64,000 bases of DNA from positions 42,217 through 106,216 of the forward strand of contig URAJ01000004.1 of NCBI GenBank assembly GCA_900545715.1, given 5' to 3'. Both the position numbers and the translations under genes were made by a program. The notes beneath the pieces are model-generated. The model worked only from the letters and a program-made list of their open reading frames with translations, made no database searches and was not told the DNA's origin. This stretch comes from an uncultured Opitutales bacterium. Its GTDB lineage: Bacteria > Verrucomicrobiota > Verrucomicrobiia > Opitutales > Intestinicryptomonadaceae. This document shows positions 7,985-18,343 of the stretch, piece after piece. The first letter of the stretch is position 1, and every line of letters begins with the position of its first letter.

Positions 7985-9526
7985 TTACTTTTTTTCACCG
8001 CGCTCGGTGGAGAAGGGCGGGACGGGGTTGCCGTCAGAGTCGAACAGGCAGACGTCCGGCTTTGCCCACGGTTTCCACAAGTACCTTACGCCATCTATAT
8101 TTGAGCCGTCGGGAGATTTTAGCATTACTTTTCTTCCCTCAAATTTTCCGTCCGCAGCAATCCATTTTCCGCCAGATAGAATTTCAAAGCCCCTGCAATT
8201 TCCGCGGCATTCGAGGCCTTTTTTGTATTTAAATTTGACTGTTGCGGAATCCCCGCGGTAGTCAACTCCGCGCAGCGACGGAAAGATTTTTCCGCTTTTT
8301 GCGAAGGCGGCTTTTGCGAGCCGTTTGCCTATCTCAACCTTGTCGTGCGGGTGGACGTCGTTTTCCTCCCCCGTATCTATGGAGCAAATCATAAATACGT
8401 TTGAACGTTTCTTTGCAATGCTTTCCTGCTCGGCGCGCGACAGCTCCCATTTCCAGCCTTTGTACGAGGGCAGCTGGACGAATAAAAACGGCATATGGGG
8501 AGCTATGAAAACGCTTCTCCACTCGTTTATGAGGCCCTCGAATTTTTCCGAAAAGCCGTCGTAGGAGTCCGATTCCCCTTGATACCATATGATTCCCCTC
8601 GCGGAATATCCGCGCAGAGGGTTTATTCTCAGGTTAAAGAGCATGGAAGGGGTTGACCATTTGTCGGGCGAGTCGGGCCACGGCGCGAGGAACGGCGCAA
8701 CAGTCCAAGCTGGCGGGGGGGCTTTGCCTTCGGCCTTCGCCTTTTTTACGCGCTCGTCGTATGTGCGCACTTCCTCGTCGAATTTCGCCTTTTCTTTTTT
8801 GTAGTCGTATTTTTTTGAGCGCTCGGCAAATCCCTTTCTCTCCTTTTCAAAGAAGGGCGAAGTATTGTAGGTTTGCCTGCTTACCCATGCCGCCATTCTT
8901 GTGCCGGAGGTTCCGGTGTAAATTATCCCGACGGGCATTCTTATTTTTTTAGAGAGTTCCGCCGCAAATATGTATGGTATTCCTTGCAGCCTTCCTGCGT
9001 TCTTTGGACTTGGAATTATCCACGAGCTGCCTTCCGGAAATTCGGTTTCGGGGTTTTTGCCGATGCCTTCGGCGCTAAACATTTTGTTGCTTGAACCCCC
9101 CTCTAAAAAGTATCTTACGTTTGAGCCAGACGCCGATTTTATATATTCTTCCGCGCCATCGACTCCTTTGAGAGAAAAGTCCATGTTGGATTGGCCTCCC
9201 GCAATCCATATTTCCCCAAACAGCACGTTGGAAAAGGTTTTTGCCAATTTGGAATTTTCATATATTTTGACTTCATGAGGCTCGAAAGAGCCATTCGGCG
9301 TTCCAATAGGAATCATCCATTTGCCTTTTTTGTCGGCTACTACCGAGGATTTGTTCCCGCATATTTCGATTTCTACTTTTGCGTTCGGTTCTGATGTCCC
9401 CCATAATCTCGCGTAGTTTTGCTGAAGCATCATGCCGTCCGAAAAAATGGCGGGGGTTTTTATTTCGGCATGCGCGCAAAGGGCTGCGAAAGCGGATATT
9501 AACGTAGTAAAATACAAAAGTTTCAT
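7985..9526 (-). CDS. Secreted sialate O-acetylesterase (SASA/SGNH-type)
   Basis: This 513-residue protein starts with a signal peptide (MKLLYFTTLISAFAALCAHA). A longer in-frame start at 9610 would put 28 untypical residues before it and was rejected. SGNH-hydrolase features are clear: GGQSNM with the nucleophilic Ser near residue 115, WYQGESD as the block III-like motif, and DVHPHDK with the Asp/His of the catalytic triad. SASA enzymes remove O-acetyl groups from sialic acids or other glycans, opening them to glycosidases. It lies divergent to the FAD oxidoreductase/glycosidase pair, supporting a shared role in glycan use. Confidence 0.88.
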   Translation of the reverse strand: MKLLYFTTLISAFAALCAHAEIKTPAIFSDGMMLQQNYARLWGTSEPNAKVEIEICGNKSSVVADKKGKWMIPIGTPNGSFEPHEVKIYENSKLAKTFSNVLFGEIWIAGGQSNMDFSLKGVDGAEEYIKSASGSNVRYFLEGGSSNKMFSAEGIGKNPETEFPEGSSWIIPSPKNAGRLQGIPYIFAAELSKKIRMPVGIIYTGTSGTRMAAWVSRQTYNTSPFFEKERKGFAERSKKYDYKKEKAKFDEEVRTYDERVKKAKAEGKAPPPAWTVAPFLAPWPDSPDKWSTPSMLFNLRINPLRGYSARGIIWYQGESDSYDGFSEKFEGLINEWRSVFIAPHMPFLFVQLPSYKGWKWELSRAEQESIAKKRSNVFMICSIDTGEENDVHPHDKVEIGKRLAKAAFAKSGKIFPSLRGVDYRGDSATVKFKYKKGLECRGNCRGFEILSGGKWIAADGKFEGRKVMLKSPDGSNIDGVRYLWKPWAKPDVCLFDSDGNPVPPFSTERGEKK

Positions 9527-9676
9527 TCTTAAATTATTTGGGAAATTTGGGAAAATTTCGAGAATAAAAACGAATAAAATTTTTATTGAAGCCACATGAA
9601 AAAATGACATTATATTCTGCCTAATATGCGCTGTGAATTATCCGCGGCGCGGAGTTAATTACAAATATATTGCTGT

Positions 9677-11407
9677 ATGAAAAATAAGTTGTTGATTTTT
9701 GCATTATCCGCTCTGAGGACAGTGTTCTGCGGTTGCTTTACGCTCATTCTGATTTTTGCATTGCCCGCTCTGACGGCAGTGTTCTACGGTTGCTCTACGC
9801 TCATTCCGGACGAGTCGTACGACGTAGTCGTTTATGGCGGAACTTCGGCGGGGGTGACTTCCGCGGTCCAGGCGGCGAAGTCCGGTAAAAAGGTCGTATT
9901 GATTGCGCCCGAAGGAAGGCTTGGGGCGATGTCGAGCTCGGGGCTCGGAATGACGGACTCCGGCAAAACTGCCACAATCGGTGGGTTGTCACGCGAATTC
10001 TACCATAGAATATGGAAGGAATACCAGAAGCCCGAAACTTGGAAATGGCAGAAGCGAGAAAACTTCAAGGCCAGAGGCCAGGGCACAAAGGCAATCGACG
10101 ACGAACACAAAGTTATGTGGATATTCGAGCCTTCCGTCGCTGAAAGGGTATTTGAAAATTGGATAAAAGAACACAAAAACATAAAGCTCGTAAGAGGCGA
10201 ATGGCTCGACAGGGAGTCGGGCGTAGAGAAGAACGGAAGCAGGATTGTCGCGATTTCCACGCTTGAAGGCAACAGGTATCCCGGCAAGATGTTTATAGAC
10301 TGCACTTTTGAAGGCGACCTCATGGCGGCGGCTGGGGTAAAGTATTTTGTCGGCCGCGAAAGCAACGCGCAGTTCGGCGAGGACTACAACGGCTTCCGCG
10401 CCACAAACGAACATAACGGCCACCGCTTCCTCACTCGCGTGGATCCATACAAGATAAAGGGCGACAAATCAAGCGGGCTGCTAAAATATATAAGCCCTGA
10501 GCCCCCGTTGGCGGACGGCGTTGCCGATAAAAAAGTCCAGGCGTACTGCTTCAGAATGTGCCTGACGGATGTCCCCGAAAACAGGGTGAAAATCGAAAAG
10601 CCCGAAGGTTACAATCCCGAAGATTACGAGCTTGGCGCGCGCTACTTTGAGGCGGAGCCCAAAGCCTGGCCGCTCATAATATCGAGAATGCCCAACGGCA
10701 AGACGGACATAAACAACCGCGCCGCTTTCAGCACCGACTTTATCGGCGGCAACTACGAATGGCCCGAGGCCTCCTACGAAAGGCGCAAGGAGATTTTCGA
10801 CGCCCATCTGAATTACCAAAAGGGCTTGATGTACTTCTTCCAAAACGACCCCCGCGTGCCCGAAAGCACCCGCAAGGCGATAGCCAAGTTCGGGCTTTCC
10901 AAAGACGAGTTCGAGTCCACCGGGCACTGGCCGTTTGCGCTGTACGTCCGCGAAGGGCGCCGCATGGACGGTGAATATATAATGACCCAGCACGACTGCC
11001 AAAACTCCCGCACGACTCCGCGCCCCGTCGGAATGGGCTCCTACACGCTCGATTCCCACAACACTTCTCGCTACGTCACCAAGGAGGGATACGTGCAAAA
11101 CGAGGGCGACGTGCAGGTCGGCCTGAAAGGTCCGTATAAGATTGCGTACGGCGCTATAATCCCCAAAAAGGGGCAGGTTGACAACCTGTTTGTGCCGGTG
11201 GCGTGCTCTGCCACGCACATCGCGTACGGCTCGATACGCATGGAGCCTGTGTTCATGATACTCGGGCAGAGCGCCGCGACGGCCGCCGTTCAGGCTATCG
11301 ACGACAAATGCGCCGTTCAGGACGTAGATTACGCAAAGCTTTCCAAGACTCTTGAGAAAGACGGACAGATATTGAATATGTCTTTGCAGACGTCCAATAA
11401 AAATTAA
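9677..11407 (+). CDS. FAD-dependent oxidoreductase, exported, probable lipoprotein
   Basis: This 576-residue protein matches the FAD_oxidored family seen in polysaccharide-utilisation regions. A Rossmann dinucleotide motif (DVVVYGGTSAGVTSAVQAA, near residue 49) and a late FAD-contact region (PVACSATHIAYGSIRMEP) are visible. The N-terminal secretion signal is duplicated: residues about 7-25 are repeated at 26-44, each ending in a lipobox-like GC. The substrate is unknown; relatives often act on sugars or sugar acids. The glycosidase gene follows after two bases, so the two are co-transcribed. Confidence 0.85.
   Translation: MKNKLLIFALSALRTVFCGCFTLILIFALPALTAVFYGCSTLIPDESYDVVVYGGTSAGVTSAVQAAKSGKKVVLIAPEGRLGAMSSSGLGMTDSGKTATIGGLSREFYHRIWKEYQKPETWKWQKRENFKARGQGTKAIDDEHKVMWIFEPSVAERVFENWIKEHKNIKLVRGEWLDRESGVEKNGSRIVAISTLEGNRYPGKMFIDCTFEGDLMAAAGVKYFVGRESNAQFGEDYNGFRATNEHNGHRFLTRVDPYKIKGDKSSGLLKYISPEPPLADGVADKKVQAYCFRMCLTDVPENRVKIEKPEGYNPEDYELGARYFEAEPKAWPLIISRMPNGKTDINNRAAFSTDFIGGNYEWPEASYERRKEIFDAHLNYQKGLMYFFQNDPRVPESTRKAIAKFGLSKDEFESTGHWPFALYVREGRRMDGEYIMTQHDCQNSRTTPRPVGMGSYTLDSHNTSRYVTKEGYVQNEGDVQVGLKGPYKIAYGAIIPKKGQVDNLFVPVACSATHIAYGSIRMEPVFMILGQSAATAAVQAIDDKCAVQDVDYAKLSKTLEKDGQILNMSLQTSNKN
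9694..9807 (+). repeat. 57-bp in-frame tandem duplication in the signal peptide coding region
   Basis: Two copies (9694-9750 and 9751-9807), each 57 bases or 19 codons, differ at about seven positions. The duplication keeps the frame and doubles the hydrophobic signal segment and its lipobox-like Cys. Confidence 0.9.
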
Positions 11408-11409
11408 TT

Positions 11410-12510
11410 ATGCTGCGCTTAATATGCATATTTTCCGCCGCGCTGACTGCTTTATGTGTCGGCGCGCGCGAAAAATGGACTGAGGCCGAAGCAAACGCAT
11501 GGTATGAAAACAAGCCCTTTATGGCCGGCTGCAATTTCGTTCCGTCCGACGCATCAAACCAAATAGAGATGTGGAGCTCTTCGACCTTCAATCCGAAGCT
11601 TATAGACGCCGAGCTTGCTATGGCGCAAAAGCTCGGCTTCAATACAATGCGCGTGTTTTTAAGCGACGTTGTGTGGAGGCACGAAGGGCAGAAGTTCTTC
11701 GAAAATGTGGATAAATATCTGCAAATAGCCGACTCGCACGGCATAAAAACCCTGTTTGTGTTTTTCGACAGTTGCTGGAATTCCGTTTCAAAATACGGTA
11801 AACAGCCGGAGCCGAAAGGTACGCACAACTCAAATTGGCTGAAATCCCCGCCATTCAAAGTTCTCGCTGACGACTCGGCGTGGGGCTCGTTGGAAAAATA
11901 CGTGAAGCAGACAGTTTCGAGGTATGCCGACGACCAGAGGGTAATAGGCTGGGACGTCTTCAACGAACCGGGCAATATCGGTATTTCGGTAGATCAGAAC
12001 GGTGCTTTGAAAGGCGATTTGAAGATGTTCGAGAGAACCGAAAGGCTCTTAAAATTGTCATTCGAGTGGGCGCGGTCAGCCAATCCGTCGCAGCCGATTA
12101 CGGCGGGAGTGTACACTTCCGACAATTCTCCGGTTGGCAAAGTTATGAATCCAATTCAGCTTGAAGAATCGGATATTATAAGCTTTCACTGCTATGGGGG
12201 AAAAGGATCTCTTATGGCGCTCATAAAAAAGCTTGGGAAGTTGAACCGCCCAATGTTTTGCACCGAATATATGGCGCGCCCGTACAGCACTTTCGACCCG
12301 TGCCTCGGCGTTATGAAAGACCATAAGGTTGCTGCCTACAACTGGGGTTTTGTAAATGGACGGACGCATACAGACAGGCCGTGGAGCATGTTGGAGGGCA
12401 AATACCCGAAGGGAATGTGGTTCCACGACGTGTTGAAGCCCGACGGCTCGCCGTACGACCAAAAGGAGGCGGAGTACATAAAGAAAATAATGGGAGTGTC
12501 GAAAAACTAA
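11410..12510 (+). CDS. Secreted glycoside hydrolase, GH5/cellulase-like TIM barrel
   Basis: This 366-residue protein has a short signal peptide (cleavage near VGA, residue 18). It shows the two glutamates of clan GH-A enzymes: GWDVFNEPGN near residue 180 (acid/base) and FCTEYMAR near 280 (nucleophile). It also has LGFNTMRVFLSD, typical of beta-strand 2 in GH5-like barrels. Such retaining enzymes cut beta-linked glycans (cellulose, mannan, xylan or host glycans); the target cannot be read from the sequence. It follows the FAD oxidoreductase by two bases and is the last gene before a strong terminator. Confidence 0.85.
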   Translation: MLRLICIFSAALTALCVGAREKWTEAEANAWYENKPFMAGCNFVPSDASNQIEMWSSSTFNPKLIDAELAMAQKLGFNTMRVFLSDVVWRHEGQKFFENVDKYLQIADSHGIKTLFVFFDSCWNSVSKYGKQPEPKGTHNSNWLKSPPFKVLADDSAWGSLEKYVKQTVSRYADDQRVIGWDVFNEPGNIGISVDQNGALKGDLKMFERTERLLKLSFEWARSANPSQPITAGVYTSDNSPVGKVMNPIQLEESDIISFHCYGGKGSLMALIKKLGKLNRPMFCTEYMARPYSTFDPCLGVMKDHKVAAYNWGFVNGRTHTDRPWSMLEGKYPKGMWFHDVLKPDGSPYDQKEAEYIKKIMGVSKN

Positions 12511-12613
12511 CCGCGGGATTCCCAAAAAACTTTTCTGCTTTTGCTCTCCGTACGCGTAATCAACGGGCCCGGTTTTGCGGGAAGATAAAAAAATACCGCC
12601 AAAATTTAAGCCT

Positions 12614-12648
12614 AAAAAACGCCGAAATAAATTTCGGCGTTTTTTTTG
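12614..12648 (+). terminator. Intrinsic terminator after the FAD oxidoreductase/glycosidase operon
   Basis: A perfect hairpin (core acgccgaaat/atttcggcgt with a two-base loop) is followed by a long T-run, about 100 bases after the glycosidase stop. Preceding A residues make it potentially bidirectional, which would also serve the minus-strand VOC gene ending at 12713. Confidence 0.85.
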
Positions 12649-12712
12649 TTATTTTGCACGTTTTGATATTCAAGCCGCAGAGTGCGGCTTAACGGGAAAA
12701 CGCCGCAAAAAA

Positions 12713-13030
12713 TTAAAATTTTTGCATCAGTTCTATTGGCACTCCGCCGTCTTCTATTATAAAGGCGGCTTTTAAGCTCGGGAACGGCTCAAACGGAGGA
12801 ATCAATACCTCCGCCCCTTTGAGTTCGGCTTCGATATCGTCCACCATATATGCTATGTGGGTGGCATTTTTCAAAAGCTCGGGCATCGGGCTGCCTTCCT
12901 CAAAGTATAGAAACTCTATGTTGTTTTTTGTGTCCGCCGGATCGGTGACGAAAAGCTTTGCGCCTTCAAGGTACGCGGCTTTTTCGGGTTTTTTGTCCGT
13001 CGGGATTCCAATATGCGCCAGTTTTCTCAT
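12713..13030 (-). CDS. VOC-family (glyoxalase/bleomycin resistance fold) protein
   Basis: This 105-residue single-domain protein shows the beta-alpha-beta-beta-beta pattern of vicinal oxygen chelate proteins. LAHIGIPT gives the first metal-ligand-type His, THIAYMVDDIEAE the second half, and PIELMQKF the terminal Glu. Members bind a divalent metal and act as lyases, dioxygenases or drug-binding proteins. No specific reaction can be assigned. Confidence 0.8.
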   Translation of the reverse strand: MRKLAHIGIPTDKKPEKAAYLEGAKLFVTDPADTKNNIEFLYFEEGSPMPELLKNATHIAYMVDDIEAELKGAEVLIPPFEPFPSLKAAFIIEDGGVPIELMQKF

Positions 13031-13132
13031 AGTGGACCAGATTTTTTATTTTTTTTGAAAATCGGGCAAGCAAATTCTGTGCGTAGCTTTTTAGTGTTGT
13101 AATAATGAATGCGTGCAGTAAGTTGTCCGAAT

Positions 13133-14065
13133 ATGAAAAAACTTTTTTGTGTGAGTTTGCTTTCTTTGGCGCCGTTTTTAGCGGCTGCGGAAATCTCCGA
13201 TTCGGGCTCGGCGGACGCTGTGGCGTGCGTCGGAAGAATTGTGCCCGGTGCGAGAATTTCTAAGCTCGCCGCCCCGTCGCTCGGGGGCGCACAGGCTATT
13301 GTCGAAACGCTTAATATACGCAAGGGCGGATATGTTGAAAAAGGGCAGATAGTCGCAGTTCTGCGGGGCGCCGCCAAAGCGAAGGCAGCATTAGAGCGCG
13401 CCGAGAAATCTCTCGCCGCCGCAAAGGCAAATTCGGATATGAAAACTTTGCAGCAGGAGAATTTTATAGCGGATCTCGAAGGGTCGTTCGACCAAAACCG
13501 CAGGGTTCTCGACGAAAAGGATCCGCCGCGCCGCGAGCGCGAGCAGATTGAATACGAACAGGAGTCTCTCGCGAGAAAAATAGCCCAGGCAAAGTCGATG
13601 CTTCCGCACGTCAAGAAAACCCAAGAGCTCGCAGTAGCCGAGGCTGAGGCGGCTCTTGCGGAAGCGAAGGCGGCGTACGCCGAATACGAAGTTGTCGCCC
13701 CGATTTCCGGCGAGGTTGTCGAGTGCAATGTGGTGGAAGGCGAAGCCGTCGGAATGGAGGGCATTTGCGAAATTGCAGATACTAAGACAATGTATGCTGA
13801 AGCCGAGGTTTATATTTCGGACATATCGAAAGTGGCAGTAGGGGACAGCGCGGAAATATCTTCCGACGCCCTCGGAGATCAAAAATTTTCAGGAAAAGTT
13901 GTTCAAATTTCCGCTTATGTAAAGTCGAACAGGCTTTTTAGCAGCGACCCGAGCGATTATTCAAACCTTAGGGTCGTAGTCGTTAAAATTAAAATAGACG
14001 CCCCGGAAAAATTCCGAAACTTAATAGGCTCGCAAGTCAATATCCGCATAATTGTGAAGAAATAA
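13133..14065 (+). CDS. HlyD/DevB-like membrane fusion protein of an ABC exporter
   Basis: This 310-residue periplasmic adaptor starts at MKKLFCVSLLS, which gives a signal peptide ending AAA. The order is a lipoyl-like beta segment (ETLNIRKGGYVEKGQIVAVL), a long coiled coil rich in Ala, Glu and Lys (about residues 85-190), the second lipoyl half (YEVVAPISGEVVECNVVEGEAV), then a beta-barrel. These proteins link an inner-membrane ABC transporter to the outer membrane. The adjacent permease supports a DevBC-type exporter, but no ATPase gene is nearby. Confidence 0.85.
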   Translation: MKKLFCVSLLSLAPFLAAAEISDSGSADAVACVGRIVPGARISKLAAPSLGGAQAIVETLNIRKGGYVEKGQIVAVLRGAAKAKAALERAEKSLAAAKANSDMKTLQQENFIADLEGSFDQNRRVLDEKDPPRREREQIEYEQESLARKIAQAKSMLPHVKKTQELAVAEAEAALAEAKAAYAEYEVVAPISGEVVECNVVEGEAVGMEGICEIADTKTMYAEAEVYISDISKVAVGDSAEISSDALGDQKFSGKVVQISAYVKSNRLFSSDPSDYSNLRVVVVKIKIDAPEKFRNLIGSQVNIRIIVKK

Positions 14066-14080
14066 TCGGCGCGTCAAAAA

Positions 14081-15268
14081 GTGCATAAAAATCGCAAAAG
14101 TTTTTTAGAAAGGCTGTTTCCGCTCGGCATTCCAATCGCGTGGGAGCAGCTGTCGGGCGACAAAAAGCGCTTTTTTGTCGCTCTTTTGGGGATAACGTTT
14201 GCAGTGGCAATGATGCTGTTTCAAATGGGCCTTAGAAACGCCCTGTACAAACAGGTCGTTGGCCCCCTTGAACTCCTCGACGGGGAAGTCGTAATTGTCG
14301 GGGCGAACTACGAATACTTCGGCGTCGGGAAGGGTTTCGCGCAGATACGCATGTTTCAGGCGCTCGCAGACGAAGATGTCGAGTCGGCTACCGGCATAAA
14401 ACTCGGGTGCATGTCGTTTAAAAATGTGGACGACGGCCGCGAGCGCGATATTTTCGTCATAGCCTTCGACCCCTCAAAAAACGTATTTTTGTCCGACGAC
14501 ATAAAAGAATCGCAGGATTATCTAAAACGCGACGGCGCGGTTTTGTTCGACCGACTCTCGCGCTCGCAGTACGGCAAGGTTGCCGAAAAATTTGAGAGAG
14601 AGGGCTCTGTGAGAACGGAGGTCGCGGGGAAGCGGGCTATGATTCGAGGACTCGTAAAAATAGGCGCGACTTTTGCGGCCGACGGAAATGTGCTGATGAG
14701 CCTGCGGACTTTCTCCGATATATGGAATGAACCGGAAGGCGTTTACAGCGTCGGCGTGCTGAAGCTACGCGATGGCGCGGACCCCGAGAAAGTCGCGAAA
14801 AGCCTCGAAAAAATACTTCCTTCCGACGTGCGCGTAATGACGAAGGAGAAATTTATACAGAACGAAAAAAACTATTGGGCGGAGCGCACTCCGATTGGAT
14901 TTGTCATCGGGGCGTCTATGGCGGTCGCAATTTTTGTCGGGGCTGTAATCGTCTATCAAATACTCTACACAGACGTCACGGACCATTTGTCGGAGTATGC
15001 GACTCTTAAGGCAATCGGCTTTGGAGATTCCTTCTTTGTGTGGATAATAGTGCAGGAGTCTTTCATACTTTCGGTTATGGGATTTGTCCCCGGAACTGTG
15101 CTTGCGGAAATTCTATACGTTCTAACGCGGACTGTTGCGGGAATGCAAACTTACATGGCCCCGTCGAGCCTTGCGATTGTATTTGGACTGTCGCTTTCGA
15201 TGTGCCTCATAGCCGGTTTGTTCGCCACGCGCAAACTGCGCAAGGCAAACCCTGCCGATATTTTTTAA
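14081..15268 (+). CDS. DevC/FtsX-like ABC transporter permease
   Basis: This 395-residue protein begins at GTG. A transmembrane segment lies near residues 30-50. A large periplasmic domain (about 55-270) follows, then three C-terminal transmembrane segments (about 275-300, 325-350 and 365-385), the layout of FtsX/MacB-type permeases. The ending RKLRKANPADIF is typical of the family. Together with the preceding adaptor it resembles cyanobacterial DevBC exporters. The partner ATPase is missing from the locus. Confidence 0.85.
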   Translation: MHKNRKSFLERLFPLGIPIAWEQLSGDKKRFFVALLGITFAVAMMLFQMGLRNALYKQVVGPLELLDGEVVIVGANYEYFGVGKGFAQIRMFQALADEDVESATGIKLGCMSFKNVDDGRERDIFVIAFDPSKNVFLSDDIKESQDYLKRDGAVLFDRLSRSQYGKVAEKFEREGSVRTEVAGKRAMIRGLVKIGATFAADGNVLMSLRTFSDIWNEPEGVYSVGVLKLRDGADPEKVAKSLEKILPSDVRVMTKEKFIQNEKNYWAERTPIGFVIGASMAVAIFVGAVIVYQILYTDVTDHLSEYATLKAIGFGDSFFVWIIVQESFILSVMGFVPGTVLAEILYVLTRTVAGMQTYMAPSSLAIVFGLSLSMCLIAGLFATRKLRKANPADIF

Positions 15269-17032
<1,764 letters not shown>

Positions 17033-17034
17033 AT

Positions 17035-17499
17035 ATGGACGAAAATGCAAATTCCGAAAACAATGGGGCGTGCTCCGAATACTTGTTTATGCGCGGATAC
17101 AACTGCGCGCAAGCGGTTTTCGCGGCGCATGCAACGAAGCTTGGAATGGATTTCGACACTGCCTTGAAAGTGTCAGCTCCGCTCGGTGGCGGCGTTGGCA
17201 GAATGAGGGAGGTATGCGGGGCTTTCAGCGCCTGCGCCATGCTCGACGGGCTTAAAAACTGCACTTCCGACCCTTCCGCCGCGGAAAAGGAAAAGACCTA
17301 CGCAAGAGTTCAAAAACTCGCTGAGATTTTTAAAAAGCGCAACGGCTCAATAATTTGCCGCGAGCTTTTGAAAATCAAAGAAGGCTCTCCAATATCCCCT
17401 GCGCCAGACGCCCGCGATGCGAATTATTACGCTACTCGCCCATGCGCGAAAATAGTCGAAAACGCCTCGGAGATTGTAGAAAAATACATACTAAAATAA
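17035..17499 (+). CDS. C_GCAxxG_C_C family redox-type protein
   Basis: This 154-residue protein starts two bases after the thiC stop. It carries the family's conserved cysteines: YNCAQAVFAA near residue 22, the GGGVGRMREVCGAFSA region, a central Cys-Arg-Glu, and a late RPCAKIV. The conserved Cys pattern suggests metal or cofactor binding, but the biochemical role of the family is not established. Close coupling to thiC may be only operon economy. Confidence 0.85.
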   Translation: MDENANSENNGACSEYLFMRGYNCAQAVFAAHATKLGMDFDTALKVSAPLGGGVGRMREVCGAFSACAMLDGLKNCTSDPSAAEKEKTYARVQKLAEIFKKRNGSIICRELLKIKEGSPISPAPDARDANYYATRPCAKIVENASEIVEKYILK

Positions 17500-17825
17500 T
17501 TTTTTTGCGCGCACTAAACGCAAGCTTGTCGGTTGAGTGGGAATTTGCCGGATTTTATTATCAAAAAGATTTTTGCGCGCAAACAGAACAGTCTGAAAAT
17601 ATTACCGCGGCTTTGGAGCGGAAAATGCGCCGCTTTTTATGCTTTTAATGAAAAAGGCAAGGCGGCGAAGGTTTTTTTATGCGTACAGATTTCGCGCGGA
17701 ACTTAACTGCGCGCATTTTCTGTGCGCCTTTATCGCCAGTGAAATTCGTTCGGAAGTGGCGGCAATTTCTGAATGCAAAAAAAACGGCTTCCGATGGAAG
17801 CCGTTAAAAATTCTGCGCGAAAAAC
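17500..17825. other. Intergenic stretch between convergent genes
   Basis: Apart from the terminator at 17778-17812, nothing gene-like is visible. Confidence 0.4.
17778..17812 (-). terminator. Intrinsic terminator of the ferredoxin gene
   Basis: A perfect 10-bp stem (aacggcttcc with ggaagccgtt, three-base loop) lies just past the ferredoxin stop. On the minus strand it is followed by an eight-base U-run. A-rich and T-rich flanks may make it bidirectional. Confidence 0.85.
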
Positions 17826-18056
17826 TTATTCGCCGTCGTCGCCTATCGCCTGAACAGGGCAGGATTCCATAGCCTCCGTGCAAAGGGTGGTTTCGTCCGC
17901 ATTCGAAGGCTGTTTAGCAACAAACGCGCAACCCGCGTCGCTGATTTCAAAAAAGCCTTCGGCCGTAGACGCGCACAAGGCGCAGCCAATGCACTGGGAG
18001 TCGACATAGAATTTGCCGGCTACGTTAAATTCGTTTTTTTCGTTTTTGTCTGCCAT
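17826..18056 (-). CDS. Small ferredoxin with one [4Fe-4S] cluster
   Basis: This 76-residue protein begins at MADKNEKN; the upstream extension to 18182 looks untranslated. Cluster ligands are CIGCALC (CxxCxxC) near residue 22 and a later Cys-Pro in SCPVQAIGD. This is the one-cluster pattern of Fdx-type ferredoxins in which the second cluster has been lost. The C-terminus is acidic. It would carry electrons to an unidentified partner. Confidence 0.88.
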   Translation of the reverse strand: MADKNEKNEFNVAGKFYVDSQCIGCALCASTAEGFFEISDAGCAFVAKQPSNADETTLCTEAMESCPVQAIGDDGE

Positions 18057-18343
18057 AATACTGAAAAAGTTAGGATTTAAACCCGCTTCGTCAAGCGTTT
18101 TTTCCCCTATTAAACGCCTATCGAACTTGAAAAAACAGTTTCCTTTTCGCTGCCCCGACCTCATAGCGCCCTTTAATATCAAAGGATACTATGATTTGCC
18201 CGTTGCAAAACGTGGCGGAAATCTGTCAGAACCGCGCAATAGTGGGCGTGCAGGCAACAGCGGGCTTTTTTAAGAAAACACCTGTTCTCTCACCCGCTCT
18301 TTAAAAAAATGCGCGACAATTGCGGAAAACTCGTATCGGCGTA

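Noticed and set aside
13027..13764. 245-codon minus-strand frame opposite the HlyD-like gene
   Set aside because: Low-complexity Ala/Ser-rich antisense shadow of the coiled-coil region.
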